Shown piece after piece: positions 41,250-49,731 of a stretch of 64,000 nt of DNA. A model generated the notes under the pieces. That model was not told where the DNA came from. It was given only the letters and a program-made list of their open reading frames with translations, and did not search any database. Every line of letters starts with the position of its first letter. Within the stretch, counting starts at the first letter, position 1. This DNA is from Streptomyces tateyamensis. GTDB taxonomy: Bacteria; Actinomycetota; Actinomycetes; Streptomycetales; Streptomycetaceae. A program made the position numbers and the translations under genes. The stretch spans positions 58,372-122,371 of the forward strand of contig NZ_PYBW01000097.1 in assembly GCF_003205575.1 (NCBI RefSeq), given 5' to 3'.

Positions 41250-42605
41250 GTGTCCGTTCACCGCAGATCCCTCGGCCACCGCCCGGTCGCAGCCGTCGCC
41301 CTGGCCGCGGCCACCGCACTCCTCGCCGGTGCCTGCACCGGTTCGAACTCCGGCTCCGGCAACGACGCCTCGGCGTCCGGCAAGGACGTGACGATCACCT
41401 TCTGGCACGGCTGGAGCCAGGACAACGAGACCAAGGCGATCAACGACAACATCGCCAACTTCGAGAAGGCGCACCCGAACATCCACGTCAAGGTGGTCGC
41501 CAACATCACCGACGACAAGATCGACCAGGCACTGCGGGCCGGCGGCCCGGACGCGCCGGACGTGGTCTCCTCGTTCACCACCGACAACGTCGGCAAGTTC
41601 TGCAACTCCAAGGCGTGGGTCGACCTCGGCCCGCTGCTGAAGAAGGACAAGATCGACCCGGCCGCCACCTTCCCGGCCCCGATGCTCAAGTACACCCAGT
41701 TCCAGGGCGACCAGTGCTCGCTCCCGCTGCTCGCCGACGCCTTCGGCCTGTACTACAACAAGAAGGCCTTCGCCGCGGCCGGCATCACCGCCCCGCCCAA
41801 GACGCTCAGCGAGTTCGACGCCGACGCGGTCAAGCTGACCGTGGCCAACGCGGACGGCTACCAGCAGCTCGGCTTCATGCCGAACTACCACGGCTACGAG
41901 ACCGCTCCCGCGCACTACCTGGGCCAGTGGGGCACCGAGTACTTCGGCTCCGACGGCAAGTCGAACCTGGCCGGCGACCCGACCGTGACCTCCATGCTGA
42001 CCTGGCAGAAGAACCTGATCGGCAAACTGGGCGGCTTCGACAAGCTGGAGAAGTTCCGCACCTCCTTCGGCGACGAGTTCAGCGCCAAGAACCCGTTCGA
42101 GACCGGCCAGGTGGCGATGGCACTGGACGGCGAGTGGCGCACCGCCTCGCTGCAGGCCGACAAGCCGGACATCGACTGGGCCACCGCCCCGTTCCCGGTG
42201 CCGGACGCGCAGGCCGACAGCTACGGCCGGGGCTACCAGACCGGCACCATCGTCGGCATCGCCCGCAGCAGCCAGAAGCAGGCCGCCGCCTGGGAGCTGG
42301 TGAAGTACCTGACCACCGACACCGACGCGGTGGTGAGCTTCGCCAACGCGATCCACAACGTGCCCAGCACCCTCGCCGCGCTCAGCTCGCCGAAGCTGGA
42401 CAGCGACCCGAACTTCAAGGTGTTCCTGGACATCGCCAGGAACCCGCACAGCTCCACCACCCCGGCCAGCATCAACGGCGGCGCCTACCAGGTGAGCCTG
42501 CAGAACCTCGCCTACGACGTGGAGGCCGGCAAGCAGAACGACCTCAAGGCCGGCCTGAGCGCCACCGACAAGGAGATCGACGCCGCCGTGGACCAGGCCA
42601 AGTGA
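41250..42605 (+). CDS. Sugar ABC transporter substrate-binding lipoprotein
   Basis: The start is GTG 41250 behind CAGGAG. The signal peptide ends in LLAGAC with C29. The 451-residue protein is a type 1 extracellular solute-binding protein (SBP_bac_1): VTITFWHGWSQDNETKAINDNI, PDVVSSFTTDNVG, ALDGEWRTASLQ and GIARSSQKQAAAWELVKYL are characteristic. It is followed directly by two permease genes, the first overlapping by GTGA. The family handles oligosaccharides; the GH4 enzyme and sugar kinase downstream point to a beta-glucoside or amino-sugar disaccharide. Confidence 0.94.
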   Translation: MSVHRRSLGHRPVAAVALAAATALLAGACTGSNSGSGNDASASGKDVTITFWHGWSQDNETKAINDNIANFEKAHPNIHVKVVANITDDKIDQALRAGGPDAPDVVSSFTTDNVGKFCNSKAWVDLGPLLKKDKIDPAATFPAPMLKYTQFQGDQCSLPLLADAFGLYYNKKAFAAAGITAPPKTLSEFDADAVKLTVANADGYQQLGFMPNYHGYETAPAHYLGQWGTEYFGSDGKSNLAGDPTVTSMLTWQKNLIGKLGGFDKLEKFRTSFGDEFSAKNPFETGQVAMALDGEWRTASLQADKPDIDWATAPFPVPDAQADSYGRGYQTGTIVGIARSSQKQAAAWELVKYLTTDTDAVVSFANAIHNVPSTLAALSSPKLDSDPNFKVFLDIARNPHSSTTPASINGGAYQVSLQNLAYDVEAGKQNDLKAGLSATDKEIDAAVDQAK

Positions 42606-43567
42606 CCACCGCGGCCACCAAGTTCGCCACCCCGCCGGCGCTGCGTCGCAAGCGCCGGCGGGCGGGCCTGCGCACCTTCGCCTTCCTCTCCCCGTGGCTG
42701 GTCGGCTTCGCGGTCTTCTTCGCCTACCCGCTGGTCTCCACCGTGTACTTCTCCTTCATGAAGTACGACGGCTTCAGCGCCCCGGTGTTCACCGGGCTGA
42801 AGAACTGGACCTACGTCTTCGAGCACTACCCGTTCTTCTGGCAGGGGTTGCGCAACACGCTCTGGCTGGTGCTGGTGATGGTGAGCCTGCGGGTGGTCTT
42901 CGGACTCGGCATCGGGATCCTGATCACCAAGGTGAAGACCGGTGCCGGCTTCTTCCGCACCGCCTTCTACCTGCCGTACCTGGCCCCGCCGGTGGCGGCC
43001 ACCACCGCCTTCGCCTTCCTGCTCAACCCGGGCACCGGGCCGGTCAACCACTTCCTCGGCGCGCTCGGCCTGCCGCAGCCGGGCTGGTTCACCGACCCCG
43101 ACTGGTCGAAGCCGGCCCTGAGCCTGCTGGCCGTCTGGGGCATCGGCGACCTGATGGTGATCTTCATGGCGGCGCTGCTGGACGTGCCGCGCGAGCAGTA
43201 CGAGGCGGCCGAGCTGGACGGTGCCACCGCCTGGCACAAGTTCCGCTACGTGACCCTGCCGAACATCTCGCCGATCGTGATGTTCGCCGTCGTCACCGGG
43301 GTGATCCAGACCATGCAGTACTACACCCAGGCGATCGTGGCCGGGAAGGTGGCCAGCGGCGTGATCGGCGGCTCCGGCCAGCAGTTCGAACCCGGCTACC
43401 CGCACGGCTCCACCTGGACCCTGCCGCAGATGGTCTACAACCTCGGCTTCCAGCGCTTCGACACCGGCTCGGCCTGCGTGGTGGCGCTGATCCTGTTCGC
43501 CCTCTCGATGGCCTTCACCAGCCTGCTGCTGCGCCGCCGGGCCGGGTTCCTGTCGAGCGAGGACTGA
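42602..43567 (+). CDS. Sugar ABC transporter permease, MalF/UgpA type
   Basis: The 321-residue permease starts at GTG 42602, overlapping the binding-protein stop. Six helices are visible, from TFAFLSPWLVGFAVFFAYPL to VVALILFALSMAFTSLLL. The EAA loop that contacts the ATPase reads EAAELDGATAWHKFRYVTLP near residue 200. It pairs with the next permease. No ATPase gene is nearby, so the shared MsiK-type ATPase of streptomycetes probably serves it. Confidence 0.94.
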   Translation: MTTAATKFATPPALRRKRRRAGLRTFAFLSPWLVGFAVFFAYPLVSTVYFSFMKYDGFSAPVFTGLKNWTYVFEHYPFFWQGLRNTLWLVLVMVSLRVVFGLGIGILITKVKTGAGFFRTAFYLPYLAPPVAATTAFAFLLNPGTGPVNHFLGALGLPQPGWFTDPDWSKPALSLLAVWGIGDLMVIFMAALLDVPREQYEAAELDGATAWHKFRYVTLPNISPIVMFAVVTGVIQTMQYYTQAIVAGKVASGVIGGSGQQFEPGYPHGSTWTLPQMVYNLGFQRFDTGSACVVALILFALSMAFTSLLLRRRAGFLSSED

Positions 43568-43576
43568 GAGACAACC

Positions 43577-44461
43577 ATGACCGCTATCGCCCTCGGGACC
43601 CGCCCGGCCAGGACCACCGGCTTCGCCGCGGCCCGCCGCCGCGCCGCCCTGCACTGGATCGCCGTGCACGCCACCGCGGTGGCCGCCGCACTCTTCTTCC
43701 TGCTGCCGTTCGCCTTCGTCTTCCTCACCTCGGTGATGACGGACCGTCAGGCCCTCACCGCGGACTGGTGGCCGCAGCACTGGCAGTGGTCCAACTACGC
43801 CAAGGTCTTCCAGACCCCCGGGTTCCTCACCTGGTGGCGCAACACCCTGGTCTACGCCGGCCTGGGCACCCTGCTGACCGTGGTCTCCAGCCTGCCGGTC
43901 GCCTACGCGCTGGCCCGGTTCGACTTCCGCGGCCGCAACCTGGCGCTGATGGCGGTGGTGGCGATGATGATGCTGCCGCCGCAGGTGACGATCATCCCGA
44001 TGTACCTGTTCTGGGCCAAGCAGCTGCACCTGAGCGGCACGCTCTGGCCGCTGATCATCCCGATGGCCTGCGGTGACGCCTTCACCATCTTCCTGCTGCG
44101 GCAGTTCCTGCTGACCATCCCCAGGGAGTACCTGGAGGCCGCCAGGGTCGACGGCTGCGGCGAACTGCGCACCCTGCTGCGAGTGGTCCTGCCGATGGCC
44201 AAGCCGGCCGTGCTGGCGGTCGCGCTGTTCCAGTTCTTCTACTGCTGGAACGACTACTTCGGGCCGCAGATCTACGCCAGCGAGAACGAGGGCGCCTGGA
44301 CCCTCTCCTACGGCCTGGAGTCCTTCAAGGGCGCCCACCACACCAACTGGAACCTGGAGATGGCGGCCACCCTGCTGGTCATGGCGCCGGTCATCCTCCT
44401 CTTCTTCTTCGCGCAAAAGGCCTTCATCGAAGGCGTGACACTCACAGGGGTCAAGGGCTGA
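43577..44461 (+). CDS. Sugar ABC transporter permease, MalG/UgpE type
   Basis: The 294-residue permease starts at ATG 43577, nine bases after the first permease. Six helices run from AAALFFLLPFAFVFLTSVM to LLVMAPVILLFFFAQKAFI. The EAA loop reads EAARVDGCGELRTLLRVVLP. The C-terminal FAQKAFIEGVTLTGVKG is the usual end of MalG-like proteins. Its stop overlaps the GH4 start (TGATG), so uptake and hydrolysis are translationally linked. Confidence 0.95.
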   Translation: MTAIALGTRPARTTGFAAARRRAALHWIAVHATAVAAALFFLLPFAFVFLTSVMTDRQALTADWWPQHWQWSNYAKVFQTPGFLTWWRNTLVYAGLGTLLTVVSSLPVAYALARFDFRGRNLALMAVVAMMMLPPQVTIIPMYLFWAKQLHLSGTLWPLIIPMACGDAFTIFLLRQFLLTIPREYLEAARVDGCGELRTLLRVVLPMAKPAVLAVALFQFFYCWNDYFGPQIYASENEGAWTLSYGLESFKGAHHTNWNLEMAATLLVMAPVILLFFFAQKAFIEGVTLTGVKG

Positions 44462-45747
44462 TGTCTCTCAAACTCGCCATCGTCGGCGGCGGTTCCACCT
44501 ACACGCCCGAACTCGTCGACGGTTTCGCCCGGTTGCGGGACAGCCTGCCGATCGGCGAGCTGGTGCTGATCGATCCGGCCGCCGAGCGGCTGGAGCTGAT
44601 CGGCGCCCTGGCCCGGCGGATCTTCGCCAAGCAGGGCCACCCGGGCACCGTGACCACCAGCACCGACCTGGACGCGGCGGTGGCCGGCGCCGACGCGGTG
44701 CTGCTGCAGCTGCGGGTCGGCGGGCAGGCGGCCCGCAACCAGGACGAGACCTGGCCGCTGGAGTGCGGCTGCGTGGGTCAGGAGACCACCGGCGCGGGCG
44801 GGTTGGCCAAGGCGCTGCGCACCGTGCCGGTGGTGCTGGACATCGCCGAGCGGGTCCGCCGGGCCAACCCCGACGCCTGGATCGTCGACTTCACCAACCC
44901 GGTCGGCATCGTCACCCGGGCCCTGCAGACCGCCGGGCACAAGGCGGTGGGCCTGTGCAACGTGGCCATCGGCTTCCAGCGCAAGTTCGCCGCGCACCTG
45001 GGCGTGGCGCCGGAGCTGGTCCGGCTGGACCACGTCGGCCTCAACCACCTGACCTGGGAGCGCGGGGTCACCCTGTTGGACGCCCCCGGGGCGGCGGGCG
45101 GCCGCGAGGTGCTGCCGGAGCTGCTGGCCGGCTTCGGCAAGGAGATCGCCGAGGACCTGCACCTGCCGCTGCCGGTGATCCAGCAGCTCGGCGTGGTGCC
45201 CTCCTACTACCTGCGCTACTTCTACCAGCACGACACCGTGGTCGCCGAGCTGCGCGAGCAGGGTTCGCGGGCCGCCCAGGTCGCCGCGATCGAGCAGGAG
45301 CTGCTCACCCTGTACGCGGACCCGGCCCTGGACACCAAGCCCGAGCTGCTGGGCAAGCGCGGCGGCGCCTTCTACTCGGAGGCGGCCGTGCAGCTGATCG
45401 CGGCACTGCTGGGCACCGGTGGCGGCTCGGACGTGCAGGTGGTCAACACCCGCAACGACGGGATGCTGCCGTTCCTGCCGGACGACGCGGTGATCGAGGT
45501 GCCGGCCGTGGTGGACGCCGCCGGGGTCCGCCCGCTGCCGCAGCGCCCGGTCGAGCCGCTGTACGCGGGCCTGATCGCGCACGTCACCGGCTACGAGCAG
45601 CTGGCGCTCGAGGCCGCGCTCAAGGGCGGGCGGGAGCGGGTCTTTTCCGCCCTGCTGGCCCACCCGCTGGTCGGGCAGCTCGACCTGGCCGAGCAGCTGA
45701 CCGACCGGCTGCTGGCCCACAACCGGCAGTACCTGGCCTGGGCCTGA
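44461..45747 (+). CDS. Family 4 glycosidase (6-phospho-beta-glucosidase type)
   Basis: The 428-residue enzyme belongs to glycoside hydrolase family 4, which uses NAD+ and Mn2+ and a redox elimination mechanism. The Rossmann loop GGGSTYTPEL is at 9-18. The metal ligands are C166 in LCNVAIGF and H196 in GLNHLTWERG. The RVGGQAARNQDE and CVGQETTGAGGLAKALR segments match the 6-phospho-beta-glucosidase branch. It follows ABC permeases rather than a PTS, so the expected 6-phosphate on its substrate must arise after import or it works on an unphosphorylated sugar. Confidence 0.93.
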   Translation: MSLKLAIVGGGSTYTPELVDGFARLRDSLPIGELVLIDPAAERLELIGALARRIFAKQGHPGTVTTSTDLDAAVAGADAVLLQLRVGGQAARNQDETWPLECGCVGQETTGAGGLAKALRTVPVVLDIAERVRRANPDAWIVDFTNPVGIVTRALQTAGHKAVGLCNVAIGFQRKFAAHLGVAPELVRLDHVGLNHLTWERGVTLLDAPGAAGGREVLPELLAGFGKEIAEDLHLPLPVIQQLGVVPSYYLRYFYQHDTVVAELREQGSRAAQVAAIEQELLTLYADPALDTKPELLGKRGGAFYSEAAVQLIAALLGTGGGSDVQVVNTRNDGMLPFLPDDAVIEVPAVVDAAGVRPLPQRPVEPLYAGLIAHVTGYEQLALEAALKGGRERVFSALLAHPLVGQLDLAEQLTDRLLAHNRQYLAWA

Positions 45748-45762
45748 GCCGCGCCTGTCCGT

Positions 45763-45790
45763 CCCGGTCCGAGCCGCCGCTCGGACCGGG
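45763..45790. terminator. Hairpin between the GH4 and sugar kinase genes
   Basis: CCCGGTCCGAG at 45763-45773 pairs perfectly with CTCGGACCGGG at 45780-45790 with a six-base loop. It could attenuate read-through into the kinase gene or stabilise the upstream message. Confidence 0.5.
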
Positions 45791-45835
45791 TGCCCCCGCC
45801 GTCCCGGCCGGGGTACGCACCTACCCGGGGATCCC

Positions 45836-46939
45836 ATGAACCTCCACCCGCCGCACCTGGCCGGCGTGCTCGCCGTCGACGCGGGCAACAGCAAGACCGA
45901 CGTCGCCCTGGTGGCCGCCGACGGCACCCTCCTCGGCACCGCCCGCGGCGGCGGCTTCGCGCCCCAGGTGCACGGACCCGAGGCCGCGGTCGCGGCGCTG
46001 GCCCCGCTGGTGCGGGCGGCCGCCGCGCAGGCCGGGCTCGCCACGGAGGGGTTCGCGGGAGACGGGCTCGCGGGAGACGGGCTCGCGGGAGACGGGCTCG
46101 CGGGGGACGGGCTCGCGGGAGACGGGCTCGCGGTGCGCGGTCGCCCGCTGGTCGACCACCTGCACGCCTGCCTGGCCAACGCCGACCTGCCGGTGGAGGA
46201 GGAGGCGCTGGCCGCGGCGCTGGCCCGGCACGGCTGGAGCAGCTCGGTCGCGGTGGCCAACGACACCTTCGGGCTGCTGCGGGCCGGCACCGACGCGCCG
46301 CTGGGGGTGGCGGTGGTCTGCGGTGCCGGGATCAACTGCGCCGGCCTGCTGCCCGACGGGCGCACCGCCCGGTTCGCCGCGCTGGGGCGGCTGACCGGCG
46401 ACTGGGGCGGCGGCGGGGGGCTGGCCCGGGAGGCGATGTGGTTCGCCGCCCGGGCCGAGGACGGACGGGGCGAGCCGACCGCGCTCTCCCGGGCGATCGG
46501 CGCGCACTTCCGCCTGTCCGGCGCCCTCGCGGTGGCGGAGGCCGTCCACCTGGGCCGGCTGGCCGCCGAGCGGCTGCACGAGCTGACCCCGCTGGTCTTC
46601 GCCTGCGCCGAGGCCGGGGACCCGGTCGCCCTGTCGCTGATCGACCGCCAGGCCGGGGAGGTGGTCGCGATGGCCCGGGTCGCGCTGGCCCGGCTGGACC
46701 GGCTGGACCAGCCGACGCCGCTGGTGCTCGGCGGCGGGGTGCTGGCGGCCCGTCACCCGCTGCTGCTGGACAACCTGTACGCACGGCTGCGCGAGGCGGC
46801 CCCGCTGGCGGAGCCGCGGATCGTCACCGCACCGCCGGTGCTGGGGGCCGCGCTGCTGGGGCTGGACCGCCTGGGCGCGGGGGCGGACGCGCAGCGGCGG
46901 CTGCGGGCGGCGTACGGCACGGTGGAGATGGCGGCCTGA
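45836..46939 (+). CDS. BadF/BadG-type sugar kinase (N-acetylglucosamine kinase-like)
   Basis: The 367-residue protein starts at ATG 45836. It has the actin-like ATPase fold: phosphate-1 motif LAVDAGNSKTDVALV at about 12-26, AVANDTFGLLRAG, the adenosine region VVCGAGINCAGL, TGDWGGGGGLAREA and LVLGGGVLAA. The BadF/BadG group includes N-acetylglucosamine kinases. A tandem AGDGL repeat of five units between residues about 72 and 100 interrupts a surface region and is encoded by a 15-bp minisatellite. It is convergent with the MFS gene, seven bases away. It probably phosphorylates the sugar released or imported by the upstream genes. Confidence 0.9.
   Translation: MNLHPPHLAGVLAVDAGNSKTDVALVAADGTLLGTARGGGFAPQVHGPEAAVAALAPLVRAAAAQAGLATEGFAGDGLAGDGLAGDGLAGDGLAGDGLAVRGRPLVDHLHACLANADLPVEEEALAAALARHGWSSSVAVANDTFGLLRAGTDAPLGVAVVCGAGINCAGLLPDGRTARFAALGRLTGDWGGGGGLAREAMWFAARAEDGRGEPTALSRAIGAHFRLSGALAVAEAVHLGRLAAERLHELTPLVFACAEAGDPVALSLIDRQAGEVVAMARVALARLDRLDQPTPLVLGGGVLAARHPLLLDNLYARLREAAPLAEPRIVTAPPVLGAALLGLDRLGAGADAQRRLRAAYGTVEMAA
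46051..46140 (+). repeat. In-frame 15-bp tandem repeat in the sugar kinase gene
   Basis: Five copies of GCTCGCGGGAGACGG or a one- or two-base variant run at 46051, 46066, 46081, 46096 and 46111, followed by a degenerate sixth copy ending at 46140. Each encodes AGDGL-type residues, so copy number can change without a frameshift. Confidence 0.95.
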
Positions 46940-46946
46940 CTGATCG

Positions 46947-48191
46947 TCAGGCGGCTTCGGCCACGGTGGCACCGAGGGGTACCGCCGTCTCCTCGCGCAC
47001 CGTCAGGGTGCGCACCGAACGGCAGGTCAGCGCCGCGCCGGTGGCCAGCAGGATCAGCGCCGCCGCCGCGAGCAGGGTGGTGTGGTTGCCGAACCGGTGC
47101 GCCACCGGGCCGATCGCCATCTCCCCCAGCGGGAGCGCCAGGAACGAGCCCAGCGCGTCGAAGGAGTACACCCGGGCCAGCCGGTCGGCGGGCACGTTCT
47201 GCTGCAGCGACAGGTCCCAGGCCACCGCGAAGAACTCCACCGCGAACCCGGTCAGCATGGTGCCGGCCGCCAGCACCACCACCCCGGCCTGCTGCGCCAG
47301 CGCCACCACCGGCAGCGCCGAGGCCAGCACCGCGGCCACCCCCACCAGCAGTGCCCGCCGGATCCGCAGCCGGGCCACCAGCAGGCCGGCCAGCACCGCG
47401 CCGACCATCTGCGCGGCCAGCACCACGCCCCAGGCGCCGCGCCCGATGGTCGCGTTGGCGATCCCGGGCCCGAGCACCGAGAGCGCACCGGAGTCGGCCG
47501 CGTTCACCACCATGAACTGCAGCACCACCACCCAGACCCAGGTACGGGAGGCGAACTCCCTCCAGCCGTCGCGCAGTTCCGTCAGTGGTCCGGTGTTGGT
47601 GGGCGCCTTGGCCGGCTCCTCGGGCAACCGGACCCCCAGGTAGCAGCCGGCCGCCACCAGCAGCGCGAGCGCGTCCGCCGCCAGCGCCCAGCCGGGCCCG
47701 AGCGCCGCGGCCAGCAGGCCGCCCAGCGAACTGCCGGCGATCAGACCGAGGTTGGCGCCGATCCGGGACACCGCGTTGGCCGTCCGCAGCTCCTCGGCGG
47801 GCACCGTCTGCGGCAGCAGCGCGGCGGCGGCCGGCAGCGAGAGCGCGGCCAGCAGGCCGTTGGCCACGCTGAGCGCGAGCAGCAGCGGGATCGAGGCGAA
47901 GTGGGTCAGCACGCTCAGCGCCAACAGCCCCTGGACCACGGCCGAGCCGAAGGCGGTGCCCTGCAGCACCAGGGCCCGCGGCACCCGGTCGGCCAGCACC
48001 CCGCCGAACAGCAGCGCGACCACGTTGGCCAGCGAGCGCACCCCCACCACCAGGCCGAGGTCGGTCACCGAACCGGTCAGGTCCAGCACCGCGAAGGAGA
48101 GCGCCACCGGCGCCATCGCGTTGGCCAGCACCGCGCTCGCCCGGCCCGCGGCCAGGTTGCGGAACGGCCGGTGCCGCAGCGGGGTGGTCAC
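46947..48191 (-). CDS. MFS transporter (enterobactin exporter-like / EntS type)
   Basis: The 414-residue membrane protein starts at GTG 48191, overlapping the ArsR stop as GTGA. It has 12 predicted helices. The motif A-like loop GGVLADRVPRALVL after TM2 and the duplicate RLRIRRALLVG are typical of the MFS_3/EntS branch of exporters. The substrate is unknown; exporters of this type with an ArsR-like repressor often give drug or metabolite resistance. It is co-transcribed with the upstream regulator. Confidence 0.92.
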   Translation of the reverse strand: MTTPLRHRPFRNLAAGRASAVLANAMAPVALSFAVLDLTGSVTDLGLVVGVRSLANVVALLFGGVLADRVPRALVLQGTAFGSAVVQGLLALSVLTHFASIPLLLALSVANGLLAALSLPAAAALLPQTVPAEELRTANAVSRIGANLGLIAGSSLGGLLAAALGPGWALAADALALLVAAGCYLGVRLPEEPAKAPTNTGPLTELRDGWREFASRTWVWVVVLQFMVVNAADSGALSVLGPGIANATIGRGAWGVVLAAQMVGAVLAGLLVARLRIRRALLVGVAAVLASALPVVALAQQAGVVVLAAGTMLTGFAVEFFAVAWDLSLQQNVPADRLARVYSFDALGSFLALPLGEMAIGPVAHRFGNHTTLLAAAALILLATGAALTCRSVRTLTVREETAVPLGATVAEAA

Positions 48192-48715
48192 TTCGCCGTC
48201 TCCTCGTGCAGCTGGAACAGGACCATGGTGGCCGACACCCGCACCGCGCCCGGCGCGTGCGGGCGCTGCGCCGCGTCGTGCAGCAGCACACCCAACTCGC
48301 CGGCCCGCGCCAGGGCTTCGGCCCAGACGGCCGGGTCCACCCAGAGCTCGGCGTCGGTGGTGGCGCTCCGCGCCGCGAGCGCCCGCTGCGCGGTGCGCCG
48401 GCGCAGCTCGGCGGCCAGCGCGGAGACCATCAGCTGGTGCTCCTCGACCGTGCTGGGCGCGACCTTGCTGCCGCTCTGCGGGTCGTGCCGGTACCGCTTG
48501 GCCTGCCCGCCGCGCACCGACACCTCCTCGACGAGCTCCAGCAGCCCCGCCGCGTGCAGCCGGCGCAGGTGGTAGCTGAGGTTGGCCTGGCTCTCCCCCA
48601 GCTCCCGGGCCGCCTCGGCGGCACTCATCGGCTGGTTGGTGAGCAGGGAGAGCAGCCGCAGCCGCAACGGGTGCGCGAGGGCCCGCAGCTCCTCGGTGGG
48701 TTCCTGGGGTGGCAT
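48188..48715 (-). CDS. ArsR-type winged-helix transcriptional regulator
   Basis: The 175-residue protein begins at ATG 48715. The winged helix lies in the first 80 residues: LRALAHPLRLRLLSLLTNQP, SAAEAARELGESQANLSYHL and RRLHAAGLLELVEE. There are no cysteine metal-binding motifs, so it is probably a ligand- or signal-responsive HTH_20/ArsR-like regulator rather than a metal sensor. The remaining part (80-175) is a helical domain. It overlaps the MFS gene by four bases and probably controls it. Confidence 0.92.
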   Translation of the reverse strand: MPPQEPTEELRALAHPLRLRLLSLLTNQPMSAAEAARELGESQANLSYHLRRLHAAGLLELVEEVSVRGGQAKRYRHDPQSGSKVAPSTVEEHQLMVSALAAELRRRTAQRALAARSATTDAELWVDPAVWAEALARAGELGVLLHDAAQRPHAPGAVRVSATMVLFQLHEETAK

Positions 48716-48856
48716 GGCGCCAGCTTCGCCGGGCCGGCGACTACCGTCAAACGATTATTTGGGGGTCCATGTCCGGCGCTCGAATCTGGACCGTCACCGT
48801 CTCCGCGGTGTGCACCGTCGACCCCCGGCGTACGGCCCCGACCCCAGCAGGGCTTG

Positions 48857-48880
48857 TTAGGTGAGCCTTGCCTGTCCTAA
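48857..48880. promoter_or_regulatory. Iron-box-like (DmdR/IdeR) operator upstream of the ZIP gene
   Basis: On the minus strand the 19 bases ACAGGCAAGGCTCACCTAA match the known actinobacterial iron box TTAGGTTAGGCTCACCTAA at 15 of 19 positions, and the right 12 are identical. The plus-strand sequence is TTAGGTGAGCCTTGCCTGTCCTAA, with TTAGG/CCTAA ends. It lies 47-70 bases before the ATG of the transporter. Confidence 0.55.
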
Positions 48881-48926
48881 GGTCTCCGCGTCACCACCCT
48901 CATTCCGACTCCCCCGGAGCCATCTC

Positions 48927-49712
48927 ATGTCGAGCGGTCAGATCGCCCTGCTCGGGGCCATCGCCGGTTTCACCATCTATCTCGGGCTGCCGATCGGCCG
49001 GCTGCGCAACCCCGCGCCGAAGCTGCGGGCCGGGTTGAACGCGCTCGCCATCGGGATCCTGGTCTTCCTGGTCTGGGACGTGCTGTCGCACGCCTGGGAG
49101 CCGACCGACAAGGCGCTCTCGGACAAGCACTGGGGCACCGCGGCGGGCGGCGGCGTCGTGCTGGCGGTGGGCCTCGGGGTGGGCCTGGTCGGCCTGGTCT
49201 ACTACGACCGCTGGAACGCCCGCCGCCGGGCGGCCGCCGACCCGGAGGGCAAGCGGAGCGCGGCGAGCCTGGCGATGATGATCGCGGTCGGGATCGGCCT
49301 GCACAACTTCGCCGAGGGCCTGGCGATCGGCAACTCGGCGGCCCAGGGCGAGATCTCGCTCGCCGTCCTACTGATCATCGGCTTCGGCCTGCACAACGCC
49401 ACCGAGGGCTTCGGCATCGTGGCCCCGCTGGCCGCCGAGGGCACCCGCCCGTCCTGGGGCAGCCTGGCACTGCTCGGCCTGATCGGCGGCGGCCCGACCT
49501 TCGCCGGCACCCTGATCGGCCAGCACCTGGTCAACGACTACCTGAGCATCGCCTTCCTGGCGCTGGCCGCCGGCTCGATCCTCTACGTGGTGATCGAGCT
49601 GCTCGCGGTGGCCCGCCGGGCCGCGCTCAAGGAGCTGACCACCTGGATGATCCTGGCGGGCATCATGGCCGGCTTCGTCACCGACGCGATCGTCACCGCC
49701 GGCGGCGCCTGA
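48927..49712 (+). CDS. ZIP-family metal transporter
   Basis: The 261-residue protein starts at ATG 48927 behind CCGGAG. It has eight helices of the ZIP fold. The metal sites in TM4 and TM5 are the paired motifs GLHNFAEGLAIG and GLHNATEGFGI. The usual histidine-rich cytoplasmic loop is replaced by a short basic stretch (DRWNARRRAAADPEGKR). ZIP proteins import zinc, iron or manganese into the cytoplasm. The upstream iron-box-like sequence hints at iron-dependent repression rather than the more usual zinc (Zur) control. Confidence 0.93.
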   Translation: MSSGQIALLGAIAGFTIYLGLPIGRLRNPAPKLRAGLNALAIGILVFLVWDVLSHAWEPTDKALSDKHWGTAAGGGVVLAVGLGVGLVGLVYYDRWNARRRAAADPEGKRSAASLAMMIAVGIGLHNFAEGLAIGNSAAQGEISLAVLLIIGFGLHNATEGFGIVAPLAAEGTRPSWGSLALLGLIGGGPTFAGTLIGQHLVNDYLSIAFLALAAGSILYVVIELLAVARRAALKELTTWMILAGIMAGFVTDAIVTAGGA

Positions 49713-49731
49713 CCCGCGCCGGCCACCGGTC

